55,821 nucleotides of DNA from an uncultured Lachnospiraceae bacterium (GTDB lineage Bacteria > Bacillota > Clostridia > Lachnospirales > Lachnospiraceae): contig CAMWPB010000026.1 of NCBI GenBank assembly GCA_947176065.1, positions 1 to 55,821 on the forward strand, read 5' to 3'. The stretch's first letter is position 1, and each line of letters starts with the position of its first letter. The translations under genes and the position numbers were made by a program. Positions 44,801 to 51,554 of the stretch are shown here, one piece after another. The notes under the pieces are model-generated. The model was not told the origin of the DNA. It did no database searches and saw only the letters and a program-made list of their open reading frames with translations.

Positions 44801-45932
44801 TGAGCATGTATGCCTGTGAATACAGGTCAAAGGCACCGTCATCCGCATAGGATGTTGTAAAAAGGGTGGCGTCGTCGATTCCCATTCCCGCAAGCTCTAC
44901 ACGTCTGGAACCGTCTAAGGATTTCCAGAATTCCCTGGCGGAGGAGGTAAGCGCGTTCAGGTAATCCAGTTCCGCGCCATTGTCTGTATTTCCGCTGAAA
45001 AGAGGCTGGTCAGGACTGTTACCGAGCCTGATGCCTTCTGCCGCGATCTCCTGTAAATGACTAAGAGCCTCATCGGAATCAGCGACTGTACCCTCCAGTT
45101 TAGCGGAAGCCTGCGCCGCTTCCTCGATGTAAGTATAGACGCCTGTAAACGATTCTTCCAGCCCCTGCGCAGTCTTAAAGTTGTTTAAGTCTTCCTCCGT
45201 CTGTAACAGTTCTTCCAACTGCTCTTTGGCGGTCAGGCCTTTGGTGCCGAGGGAGAGGATGGCGTTTCCGTTTTCGTCAATCCCTTTTGCCAGTTCAGGG
45301 AAGGAGTCGGCAAGCTGCCTGTTGATGGCAAGAAATTCTTCATACTCCCGTGTGGAAAGGGAACGGTTTTCATTGGTTGAGAGGTCAACGCCCTTTGACA
45401 GCTGGTCATAACGGGAGGCAGACTCCGATACGGTCTTTTTGTGGCTGGAGAGGGTGTCATTCCGTTGCTGGAATTCATCAAACAGTTCAGCGGTACGTTC
45501 CCGTGCGTTGTCTACCCTGTGGATGTAGTTATCTATGCCGGTGGCAATGGCCTGAATGGCTACTGAGGCAAGCATAAAGATGCCAGCATTGAGGGCCGAA
45601 TTCAGCAGGGTTGTTTTGAGTGCAGCGGTGGAGAAGCCGTTACCGGCTTTTCCGAGATGCTGTGACAGGCCCTCGAGGGAAGCAGCCTGATTGTTGATCG
45701 TGCCGTTGCCGTCGTCAAGGGTTTTGAAGTAGGAGAGGGCGGTGTCGTCACAGTCGCCGATGGCTTCTGCGATGGCGGACCAATTGGCTGTACCGTCTTC
45801 CGATAATAAATGGTGTTTTGATAAATCAAGTTCTCTAAAGGATTCTATTACGTTATTATAATGTTCTATATTTCCTCTGGAATTACCCAACAATCTACCT
45901 AATTGCAGCTGGCCATCAGAAACTTGTGCGAG
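38817..45932 (-). CDS. Tape measure protein, exon 2 (C-terminal 2,371 residues)
   Basis: The second exon of the split tape measure gene. The first in-frame start-like codon (TTG 45935-45933) has no ribosome binding site and in-frame stops lie just upstream, so it is not a separate gene. The mature frame starts at CTC 45932 after intron removal. One or two hydrophobic segments lie near its beginning (ALNAGIFMLASVAIQAIATG). The rest is almost wholly helical, with long Lys/Glu/Ala/Gln coiled-coil stretches (for example LAEQQKNLDKMNAQLAAY), as expected for a protein that spans the tail tube. No lysozyme or peptidase motif was recognised. Dit follows after 70 nt. Confidence 0.9.
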   Translation of the reverse strand, partial: LAQVSDGQLQLGRLLGNSRGNIEHYNNVIESFRELDLSKHHLLSEDGTANWSAIAEAIGDCDDTALSYFKTLDDGNGTINNQAASLEGLSQHLGKAGNGFSTAALKTTLLNSALNAGIFMLASVAIQAIATGIDNYIHRVDNARERTAELFDEFQQRNDTLSSHKKTVSESASRYDQLSKGVDLSTNENRSLSTREYEEFLAINRQLADSFPELAKGIDENGNAILSLGTKGLTAKEQLEELLQTEEDLNNFKTAQGLEESFTGVYTYIEEAAQASAKLEGTVADSDEALSHLQEIAAEGIRLGNSPDQPLFSGNTDNGAELDYLNALTSSAREFWKSLDGSRRVELAGMGIDDATLFTTSYADDGAFDLYSQAYMLTGDEKAALETIIRDNVSGASGALLDSIGTQTHELQAKVLQGENAWRDFIPSLVSGMQAKQTFQDLTPDLQDVAIQIVEGLDYSCASAMNEWDPDPYAYIRDKFIVPMGNLNAVDQQLVKDSFQNLLSLDTNALSINELDEKMNLYINSITGKLDMTPVELKAMLGFDPDDTKERLEQSIRTIADSHGIVDRDQYASLSETVESFTVKEAELWLEATRGAENAEQAARMYEDALEKAGRIEMEPPDAFTVMEDMETKLKPALQSLKSAYETIFSDGFHVDSADFEALESIRSSIDSLSKAEGLDFRFDMESFNRFASIMTDTGTTQAQAEQAFNDLALSIYQAGAATDGLTQETAGLFSGLLASLGVVNADELAMRTLAESKGAAVLASHNLADAAQADMFNLLNEGQAAGVTREMIYQLAASEIAYNTTGLSVEDKISQLGKLATAYGDTATSAIAAAAADRVANGHGDYETVLSDMMAGLKRQADSFKIEFDPIKPGKTGSTGSAKSAKTETNALSSLNSEMDKLQSSYKSLCDIRDTYNQNGKITVDQYQELTNMGFTFLSQLVDENGQLGLNASAFERLSQAKLQEMQIQMARNAADTINGLKTEAAAVEYLTYANEQLRDAALGAAEAQLEAAVANANARGGKQAEAAQQIYQGYQAAKQMAGKVDFSFTPASSSASSPAAKAEPAKTETSSSPMDAYNKEKSLLEHMLAMDQISKGEYYEKLLSLAKSSFAGDEEHQNQIWDAEESYHDYLESIKETYNWIEIFLENLSRKASALIDKAGKFISWSKKNAMINRAVKATDKQISGQNNAYVYYAEKARRVGLSNTYINKIQNGTLTMEDMQNESLSDKIEKYQEWYDKMTACQDAVSELYDQERDLIRQKLDNVLAYYNDLDSYMSSIVSKMDSFISLTDDMGRRSSLSDLLEQFAAVNEQAAHFQSQTTITSDASEKNRFGSSERVKAAEEKEKQELISSLEAQKSHAESGVKNTGTYKKIELEIQKAKDDEAKKKAQADAATGTRFAASRQAAYDKAKKTREELEKKLNLKLEALAANASANTAAEYAQLYDTEQTLLARQEEKKAQGKTLSQYDAKKLADTQARMAEITKERKTAINELTEQLDIANGSKPGETEAKKLEKQLEAITGKEEDKDNRVGTGIAESATYQRLLKDIADKNAAIEKETNKYNGKKASKAQLAEQQKNLDKMNAQLAAYNAKKAELEAHATAGTIGEYSKVYDKWRKLEDKLNDGKVLSAAEWKQYNSYSGQLKQFADERDDTVKSLNEQLEKLQNPGDKAANINREYEEASEEVRESYQDQIDSIDTKMKASNQYKNLLAKKQRLENKRDSAQGLTADEEKKLKKFTAELEALEKGGTGDNIASYMRTWEQWYTLQQKINDGKTLTVKEASNYDNLKSQLESWNTEKQSQINDLLSLMEDDLETLGKTRDENLSDAESEVNSYYSKVYGLAKQIAEYNLSALNEQLSCLDACISYYSDLVSLYDRFSGEKLTNLLTDLDEGAFSDQVSVYEKYLDTLSSKYDATLSQINEYKQLLEAIDTNDFQSSMALFQKAMETYQASGNTEMADRLQSVLDLLNERAVDADNWGEYADLWASEWEQALADAKSGLIETAGSIQEINDALREVRFSGITDAIEELNRADGLLSSMSGLIQDAWLYENDGLSEYGKAKAALLVSQLENAQNRAEEYLELTNRIRESQDTYASDTAWQEALTEASQNYYNTLSDAASLENALMDLMKQAKEEEVSGWKDIISARKEALQAKKSYYDYDRNLKEKNKNIDSLKAELAALNDISTAQAKARRAKLEAQLAQAEEELESTRAEHTFSISTEALDDYAKTLEEALQESTETVQESLESQKKIIEEAKELYRTSTDAVEETMQKVTDFYRLAGAQMDSFLAGLPEPEVAPNLNPLPDPAGTLAGLPSSDRESVEIVNHYDALLRVDGNVDKDTLPGLQEILEKSYHYTTQKQYTDLKKIGYSLH

Positions 45933-45958
45933 CAATATTTCTGTTTATTATTTATAAC

Positions 45959-45987
45959 TTCCAAATATAAATAACATATGGTACAAT
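45959..45987 (+). promoter_or_regulatory. Candidate promoter of the antisense zinc-ribbon gene
   Basis: TACAAT (45982-45987) with a weak -35 (TTCCAA, 45959-45964) at 17 bp, in AT-rich sequence 30 nt upstream of the ATG. It lies inside the last 60 nt of the intron. Confidence 0.45.
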
Positions 45988-46016
45988 ACATTTATCTGTT
46001 AAGGAGGAGAAGGTAT

Positions 46017-46433
46017 ATGAATTGGGTTGTGAAAAGATGTAAAAAATGTCAGCAAATTATGGGAGCATGTTCCCCAGAGGCGTTAATACACACAGCTAAT
46101 AACTGTAATGGTGAATTAGAAGAATTAAATATATCAAGGGATGAACTTATAATAATAGAAGATGTATCAACTGATAAAAACTTTATTGAAGCCATGATAG
46201 ATTTAAAAGAAAAGGATATCATCGAATACAACCTAAAAATGTCCCAGTTCAAAGCCCAGTTACAACAGCGGAAGAGTAGCGCACCACAGTCAGGCAGTAC
46301 AGTTCATTGCCCCAGATGCGGTTCTACCAACATCACCGCAGGCCAGAGAGGATATTCCCTCCTGACAGGCTTTGTCGGTTCCGGCAGTACCGTCAACCGT
46401 TGTGCGAACTGCGGACATAAATGGAAACCTTAG
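46017..46433 (+). CDS. Zinc-ribbon protein encoded antisense inside the group I intron
   Basis: A 138-aa protein starting MNWVVKRCKKCQQIMGACSP, preceded by AAGGAGGAGAAGG. It has two cysteine pairs: CKKC near the N-terminus, and a C-terminal zinc ribbon CPRCGSTNIT...NRCANCGHKWKP. The middle (about residues 30-85) is helical and acidic. Similar C-terminal ribbons occur in small phage and mobile-element proteins of unknown function. I see no LAGLIDADG, GIY-YIG, HNH or His-Cys box motif, so it is not an evident homing endonuclease. It is the only convincing plus-strand gene in the prophage part seen here, with its own promoter, and is AT-richer than its surroundings. Confidence 0.85.
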   Translation: MNWVVKRCKKCQQIMGACSPEALIHTANNCNGELEELNISRDELIIIEDVSTDKNFIEAMIDLKEKDIIEYNLKMSQFKAQLQQRKSSAPQSGSTVHCPRCGSTNITAGQRGYSLLTGFVGSGSTVNRCANCGHKWKP

Positions 46434-46445
46434 ATTTCGTATATG

Positions 46446-46673
46446 GCGGACGGCGCGGGATGTTCCCGAAGTTGTCCTACGGAGACATATGAGATTTTCT
46501 GATATTCCGTACGGTATCCAGAAATTCCGTGACATGGATGTCACGGAAAGTCCGAAATGAGCCCGGATGGCGAATAGAGGACGGTTTCGTCCGGCTTTTG
46601 CAGTTGTCGCCGGAATATCTTAGAAAATCCATATGGCGCAGTCCGACACGAGGGGATATCCTGTGCCGTCCGC
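46446..46673. repeat. Long imperfect inverted repeat within the intron
   Basis: Outer arms GCGGACGGC (46446-46454) and GCCGTCCGC (46665-46673); inner arms AGATTTTCTGATATTCC (46492-46508) and GGAATATCTTAGAAAATC (46612-46629). Smaller hairpins lie inside (TTCCGTGAC...GTCACGGAA; GGACGGTTTCGTCC). The whole region can fold into one extended rod. It separates the ribozyme core from the antisense gene and has no coding potential. Confidence 0.6.
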
Positions 46674-47180
46674 TTTCTTACGGCACATTCTTAAGGGTCT
46701 ATATGTTCTAATGTCTATTTCAGCCATACATGTTTTTGGAAGTCATCATATGGCAGGGCATAGATGCCCGCTATTTTCAACGCGCCGCATAGCTGCGGTG
46801 AACTTTTTCACTACCACGCTCAATGGCAGGGGTCTGACTATGCCTTCGTGGGTATCAGAAAGATACCTACGCCCTCCTGGTAGTCGATGGGAGCGGCACT
46901 TGCCCTGACGGGCAGTACGCCTCTCTGCAAGTTAAGTCATCATGCTACATGACGAGTCACATGAGCTGTTCTTGTCCTTGTCCGGCTCTTGCGAAATCCG
47001 GAGACTGCGTAGTTCACACACAGTCATATCGGAGGTCTGCGGTATAGCGGCCGCAGTTGGTTTTACCAATATACCCTCCTGTATTTTCCATACAGTTCTT
47101 TGTGTTTTGCCCGGGGATTCCCACCCCGGCACGGGGTATATATTGAGCCTCGCACATTCTGCGTTATCTGTTTTATGCTA

Positions 47181-48389
47181 ACCCAAGTTTTTTGCACCGG
47201 CGACGGCGCCGATGGTGGTACCGATTGTTCCGATGGAACCGAGTTTGTCTGTAACAAAATCCAGCACATTTACCGTGCCGTTACCAAGATCCACGACTCC
47301 TTTCAGCAGGCCGTCGCCCGCAAGTGTGTCTGCAAACTGCTGGAAGGATGCTTTCAGACGGTCGAGGGAATACTGGATTCCCTGCTCATATTCCTCCTGT
47401 GCCTGCAGAGCAGACCCGGAAGCGTTTTCCGTCGACTGATAGGCATTTTCGATTGCGGAAACATTGTTAAGTACGGAGCCGAGGGTGTCTCTCTGAGACC
47501 CCGCAAGGGCATCCAGTAAGCCGTCCTGTTCAGAGGCGGACAGGTTCTGCCATTCATTCCCGATCCCCACAATGATGCTGTAGAGATCCTTAAGCTGTGT
47601 GCCGTCTGTACCGGCCATGATATCAAAGCCCGTCAGCTCCTGCACCAGATCCCGTAACTGTGCGGTGGATTCTAACATCCCGCCGGTTTCTGTTTCTGCC
47701 GCTTCCAGCTCCTGCCTTGTGCCATAAATATGGGCTTCAACGGCATTCCATAAATCCGCCACGGCAGAGGGATCCTGCAGGATGCTGTCCGCCCCTGCCG
47801 TGAGGGCAACTGACTGTGAAAGTTCCGTATTCGCGGCGCGGAAAGAAGCAGCGCTTTCCTGTAATGCCTTACCGATCCCGGCGGGATCAAGGGAAAAGTC
47901 ATTCCCGGCTTTGGAGAGCATGTCAAGGAGCTGTCTTACCTCCCCGGCCTCCAGCCGCAGTCCCTGTACCGTGGAAACAAGCGCCTCATTGGATGCACCG
48001 ATATCCATGCCGGTGATATGGCTGTAAAGAGTAGCGGCCTCCGCCAGTGCTTTGGCATCCGGCAGGCCGTACCCCATCCGGCTCCACTCGGCGGTAATAC
48101 CGATCAGGTCACTAATGGAGATACCGTATTTCTGTGCGCTGTCCGCCGCCTGTTCAAAGTAAGCGCTCAGCTCAGACGCGGACGCGCCGCTGGACTGGCT
48201 TAACTGCGTCATGGCGGCATCGACCTTGACTGCCTCTTCCGGGATTTTTTTCAGGTATTCCTGTAACCCAAAGAATTTGGAGATACCCGAGAACCCCTTG
48301 GAAAGCATCTTGGCAGCTTTTAAAAGATCATCGCTGCTTTCGGTTGGAATTTCAGAATTGCTCTGGGATTCCTTCAAAGAATCATCCAT
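47181..48389 (-). CDS. Tape measure protein, exon 1 (N-terminal 403 residues)
   Basis: The start of the tape measure protein, TP901-type. The ATG at 48389 follows AAAAAGGAGGAAC. Residues about 40-290 contain the conserved TP901 core (VDAAMTQLSQSSGASASELS, then IGITAEWSRMGYGLPDAKALAEAATLYSHI). The exon ends GAVAGAKNLG, just before the intron. Unspliced mRNA would stop at TAG (47180-47178) and yield only this 403-aa fragment. With exon 2 the protein is 2,774 aa, among the longer tape measures; by the usual ~0.15 nm per residue this predicts a tail of roughly 0.4 micrometre. Confidence 0.9.
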
Positions 48390-48651
48390 AGATAGTTCCT
48401 CCTTTTTAATTTTGTAGTTTGTTGGTTTTCGTTTTTTATAAGACTGCTAATCTGCAGACCGCCACAGTACAGGGAACTGCGTTATATGTTTTAAAGTCAC
48501 CCTGGGCATAAGAACCATATAAATTTCAGATTTTATTCCTCGCCTGTCAGATCATTAAGCGGATAAAGCTGCTCGAAACAACAAGAGACGAAGCAGTTAG
48601 CCCCGTCTCTTTATCATGCATCAATATATTTACAGTTGAAGCAAAAATACT
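48390..48651 (-). other. Intergenic region between the membrane coiled-coil gene and the tape measure
   Basis: 262 bp without a gene. A hairpin AGAGACG...CGTCTCT (about 48583-48614) with a moderately T-rich 3' side on the minus strand could terminate the lysis transcript. No clear sigma-A promoter for the tape measure gene is visible. Confidence 0.45.
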
Positions 48652-49161
48652 TCAAAACCCCTCCTTCAGCCTCCGCATATAAGCATCATTAATCAGCTCC
48701 ATGGAAATCTCCACCTCGCCGTTTTCCAAGCCGTTTTCCGCAAGGATCTGTTCATATTTTTCATAGATGTGGATGCAGTGTTTGAAACTGTCTTTATTGC
48801 AGGGTTTTCCCTCGGAAACATTGGTGGCGAAATTGTTGATTTCCCAACGTATATCATCGATTTCCTTATCCACAAACATCCGGGTGAGCTTCTTGATGTC
48901 CGAGGAAATCTCTTCATCCCGCCTGTCGGATTTTTTCATATCGTGTTCATGCTGTGTCTGCAGAGCGGTAAGATTTTGGGAGGTTCGGATCAGCAGCTCG
49001 TGTTCTTCCCGCCGCTGCCGCATCCATTTTGTTTCCAGGCCGAGCTTATGAATCATCCATTCAAAGAGGGAGAGGATGGCCTTTGTCCCGGCCAGAATGG
49101 CAAGCATGGCGGGAAATACGGACAGATAGTCAATTTGTGTCATTTCCATAATCTCATTCAT
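48652..49161 (-). CDS. Phage membrane-anchored coiled-coil protein, unknown function
   Basis: A 169-aa protein starting MNEIMEMTQIDYLSVFPAML. One hydrophobic stretch (about 13-33) is followed by a charged helical region (about 40-100, EEHELLIRTSQNLTALQTQH) and a C-terminal acidic domain. The topology resembles XhlA or spanin-like phage accessory proteins, and the gene lies directly downstream of holin and endolysin, so a role in lysis is possible but unproven. Confidence 0.7.
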   Translation of the reverse strand: MNEIMEMTQIDYLSVFPAMLAILAGTKAILSLFEWMIHKLGLETKWMRQRREEHELLIRTSQNLTALQTQHEHDMKKSDRRDEEISSDIKKLTRMFVDKEIDDIRWEINNFATNVSEGKPCNKDSFKHCIHIYEKYEQILAENGLENGEVEISMELINDAYMRRLKEGF

Positions 49162-49191
49162 TTTATCTTGGCTTCCTTTCTCGGCGGGAGA

Positions 49192-50211
49192 TCAGATGAC
49201 TGCCGGGGAGACCGTTCCATCCACAACGCGTACAACCCACATATATTTTACCTGTTTTGCGAACAGATCCCATGTGTTTTTAATCCGTGTTTCCTTTGTG
49301 GACGCGGGATCATTGATGTAGACATAACCGTTTTCGCAACGGTACAGAAGAATGAAATGACCTGCGCTTGTCCAGTTTCCTTTTCCCATACAGGCGATCA
49401 CCCAATCGCCGTTTTGCAGTGCGCAAAGGGCCTTTTCATGGGCGGCGGAGGCTGTGACGCCGTAGAGATTGGAGTGGTTTAGCCGTTCGCACAGGATGCC
49501 GTAGGCGGAAAACTGGGGGACGAAATAGGAATAGTAGGTTCCCTGATTCAGGGCCTTATACCCATGGGACATAGACCACTCGGCGGTGGTGACGGGCGTT
49601 ACGGACGGGTTTTTCAAAGTGGCGATCACCATGGCGGAGGCCGTGACGCCGCAGCCGGAGCTGCCGATGGTTTTCTGTTCACCTTTGGCGGAATAGTTAT
49701 GGGCTTTCCAGCGCGGATCGGTCTGCAGATAACATACCGGTTTTAGGTAAGTGGGAGAGGGGGCAGGACTTTCGGCCGGGGAGACAGGGGTATCAAACAA
49801 TGACTTCTCTGCGGCCCGTCTGTTGACCAGACCCTGCAGTACCCGGCCTCCTGCCTTTCGGTAGGCGGGGATTTTTTCGCTGATCTGGGCGATGCTTCGC
49901 GTGCCGCCGTCCAGCAGGGTTTTCAGGTTTCCGGCGCCACAGTTAAAGGTAAAGCTGACGAGGGCGTCAAACTGGTTCTGGTTCCAGTGGTAGGTATCCA
50001 TATAGCGGTTTACCGCCTTTTCGGCATTTGCGCAGTCGGCGCGCAGACAGGCGTCAGCCTGCGCCTGCGTAATGGTCTGCCCTTTGGACACGCCGGAGGT
50101 GTGGCCGTACCCGATGGTCCACACGCCGGCGCTGTCCTGATAGGCGGTTAACCGGCAGCCCTCAAACCGCCTGATGAGGGCAAGGCCGTTTTCACTGATT
50201 CTCTTATTCAT
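49192..50211 (-). CDS. Two-domain phage endolysin: GH24 muramidase plus C39-like cysteine peptidase
   Basis: A 339-aa endolysin. The N-terminal ~145 residues form a T4-type GH24 lysozyme: catalytic E17, D26 and T32 in RRFEGCRLTAYQDSAGVWTI match the E11-D20-T26 triad of T4 lysozyme in exact spacing. A Pro/Ser linker (about 143-153) joins it to a papain-like peptidase_C39_2 domain with Cys in SSGCGVTASAMV, His in AGHFILLY and Asp in INDPAS. It has no signal peptide, so holin release is expected. It would cut both glycan and peptide bonds. The start overlaps the holin stop. Confidence 0.9.
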   Translation of the reverse strand: MNKRISENGLALIRRFEGCRLTAYQDSAGVWTIGYGHTSGVSKGQTITQAQADACLRADCANAEKAVNRYMDTYHWNQNQFDALVSFTFNCGAGNLKTLLDGGTRSIAQISEKIPAYRKAGGRVLQGLVNRRAAEKSLFDTPVSPAESPAPSPTYLKPVCYLQTDPRWKAHNYSAKGEQKTIGSSGCGVTASAMVIATLKNPSVTPVTTAEWSMSHGYKALNQGTYYSYFVPQFSAYGILCERLNHSNLYGVTASAAHEKALCALQNGDWVIACMGKGNWTSAGHFILLYRCENGYVYINDPASTKETRIKNTWDLFAKQVKYMWVVRVVDGTVSPAVI

Positions 50212-50627
50212 AAAATCACATCCTTACTGGTTTTAGCCGCCTGAACGGAGGCTTCTATTTTTAACTGCAGCCAGCTGTCAAAGGAACCGTAAACGCTGGA
50301 AACCGCTTTTTTAGACTCCTCGGAGACGGTGAGCAGGGCGGCATTGTATGCTTTCTGTTTCGCCTCTTTCCATGCGCTTTCCGTAAATTCGCCCTTTGCC
50401 TTTAAGGTGTCCACAAAGGTCTGGTTGACATACAGTACGGCGTCCATGACATCGGACAGGGCGTCTTTTATGAGGATGCTTCTGGCCTCGGTCTTTGCGG
50501 CCTCCTCGATGAAAGAGCTTTCTCTGATCCTGGCCTGAATGAGGTTGACTGCATACTTTGCAGCTACGGGTAAAATGGCTGTCAGAACAACGTAAAGGAT
50601 ATACTGTATTAATTCTGTAAATTCCAT
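50208..50627 (-). CDS. Phage holin, LL-H family
   Basis: A 139-aa protein with one N-terminal membrane segment (IQYILYVVLTAILPVAAKYAV) and a long amphipathic helical domain rich in Lys, Glu and Ala, ending with the family-typical SAWKEAKQKAYNAALLTVSE region. This is the LL-H holin (Phage_holin_6) layout. ATG 50627 follows TTAGGAG; a GTG two codons earlier overlaps that site. It precedes the endolysin with a 4-nt overlap, a standard holin-lysin cassette. Confidence 0.85.
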   Translation of the reverse strand: MEFTELIQYILYVVLTAILPVAAKYAVNLIQARIRESSFIEEAAKTEARSILIKDALSDVMDAVLYVNQTFVDTLKAKGEFTESAWKEAKQKAYNAALLTVSEESKKAVSSVYGSFDSWLQLKIEASVQAAKTSKDVIL

Positions 50628-50686
50628 AGGCACTCCTAACTGCGGCGTGTTTTGCGCCGCTGCATTTGCAGGTTTTCAGTTGTCGT

Positions 50687-50730
50687 AAAAAAAAGGGATA
50701 ACAGATACAAGCTGTAAGTGTTATCCCTTT
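50687..50730 (-). terminator. Intrinsic terminator between structural gene and lysis cassette
   Basis: On the minus strand: stem AAAGGGATAACA with TGTTATCCCTTT around a 15-nt loop, followed by an uninterrupted T-run. It stops transcription coming from the polymerase and structural genes. No sigma-A promoter is evident between it and the holin. Confidence 0.88.
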
Positions 50731-50801
50731 GATGAGGTTTTCATGAGGAAGAAACCGTGTCATCCGGCCGCCCTTCTTTTCGAAAGGACAGCCGGACAGG
50801 A

Positions 50802-51533
50802 TTACTCCTCGATGAGGGTGAGATCAAGAATGTTGTTGTCCTGATCCGCCATCAGATCGGCGGTGATGGTCAGGCTTCCGGGATCGCCATTGTTACTGAA
50901 GCTGAGAGACATGTTGGACTGGGGTGCGCACTTGTAAGCTGTCAGCTTAAGCGGCACTGCCTCGTCGTCCTCGGTCTTCATGACCGTGTCGCCGTAGACA
51001 ATGAAATTCTTCGGGAAGCTGGTGGACTTGATGTTGATTCTCTGTACGCCCTCGTTTACTTCCTTCATGTAGTAAACGATGACTGCGTCGCCGCCTGCCA
51101 GTGCGGACGTGAGTGTGATGACTTTATCGGCCACAGTGCATGCCAGCTCTGTGCCGCAGTCGTCGGACGCCCTGTAGACAACCACGCTGTCTGCAACCGG
51201 TGCGTCGGGCAGTGTAATGCCGGTTCCGGCATCGTCCACGGACGTTTCCATTCTTGTCACAAACTTTGCAGACTTGGAGATCTCGCCGCCGGTAATCAGC
51301 TGCCAGAGCTTAACGGTCTGAATCTGTGTCTCGATGGTAATGGTGCCGCCTCTTTCGCCGGAGAACTGGACGCGCTTGGGGTGGCCTTTTCCGCCGTGGG
51401 CGAATACGGACTCGCCGGTCAACTCCGTTGTGCTGACGTTTGCGAAATCCAGATTGAGAAAGGGTTTCTTTGTGGTGTAGTCCACGAAAAGCAGATCGCA
51501 GACCTCTCTGTTTGCCATGTTAGGGTTTGTCAT
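50802..51533 (-). CDS. Phage structural protein, probable major tail (tube) protein
   Basis: A 243-aa, beta-rich acidic protein starting MTNPNMANREVCDLLFVDYT, with a strong AAAGGAGGAACAC site. Features such as FANVSTTELTGESVFAHGGK, an immunoglobulin-like middle (ITLPDAPVADSVVVYRASDD), and the ending GDPGSLTITADLMADQDNNI, recall tail tube or major virion proteins of long-tailed phages. The terminator after it suggests a highly expressed structural product. A specific family was not recognised. Confidence 0.65.
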   Translation of the reverse strand: MTNPNMANREVCDLLFVDYTTKKPFLNLDFANVSTTELTGESVFAHGGKGHPKRVQFSGERGGTITIETQIQTVKLWQLITGGEISKSAKFVTRMETSVDDAGTGITLPDAPVADSVVVYRASDDCGTELACTVADKVITLTSALAGGDAVIVYYMKEVNEGVQRINIKSTSFPKNFIVYGDTVMKTEDDEAVPLKLTAYKCAPQSNMSLSFSNNGDPGSLTITADLMADQDNNILDLTLIEE

Positions 51534-51554
51534 AATGTGTTCCTCCTTTAGATG

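Larger units (their letters stand above)
45933..47180 (-). ncRNA. Group I self-splicing intron in the tape measure gene
   Basis: It begins directly after exon base U47181 and ends with G45933. P1: intron GCTCAA (47148-47143) pairs with exon TTGGGT (47186-47181), placing a U-G wobble at the splice site. P10: the adjacent TGTGCGAG (47156-47149) pairs perfectly with the first eight bases of exon 2, CTCGCACA (45932-45925). Core elements: P4 TGCGG (47055-47051) with CTTGCA (46931-46926), P7 GACTA (46885-46881) with TAGTC (46840-46836), P8 GGTATC/GATACC between them, and J8/7 AAGGCA. Removal joins GGT to CTC in frame and skips a TAG that begins at the first intron base. The catalytic core occupies roughly the first 450 nt; a long inverted repeat and an antisense gene fill the rest. 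Confidence 0.92.

Noticed and set aside
38817..45935. An independent 2,372-aa gene starting at TTG 45935
   Set aside because: No ribosome binding site, in-frame stops immediately upstream, and the frame continues a truncated tape measure N-terminus once the intron is removed.
45933..47180. Group II intron, suggested by a GTGCG sequence near the 5' end of the insertion
   Set aside because: No domain V/VI hairpin is present near the 3' end and no reverse transcriptase gene; GTGCG turned out to be part of the guide sequence pairing with exon 2.
45933..47180. IStron or IS605-type insertion, or a large ornate phage RNA (ROOL/GOLLD type)
   Set aside because: No TnpA or TnpB coding sequence is present, and the precise exon-guide pairing and frame restoration are explained by a group I intron alone.
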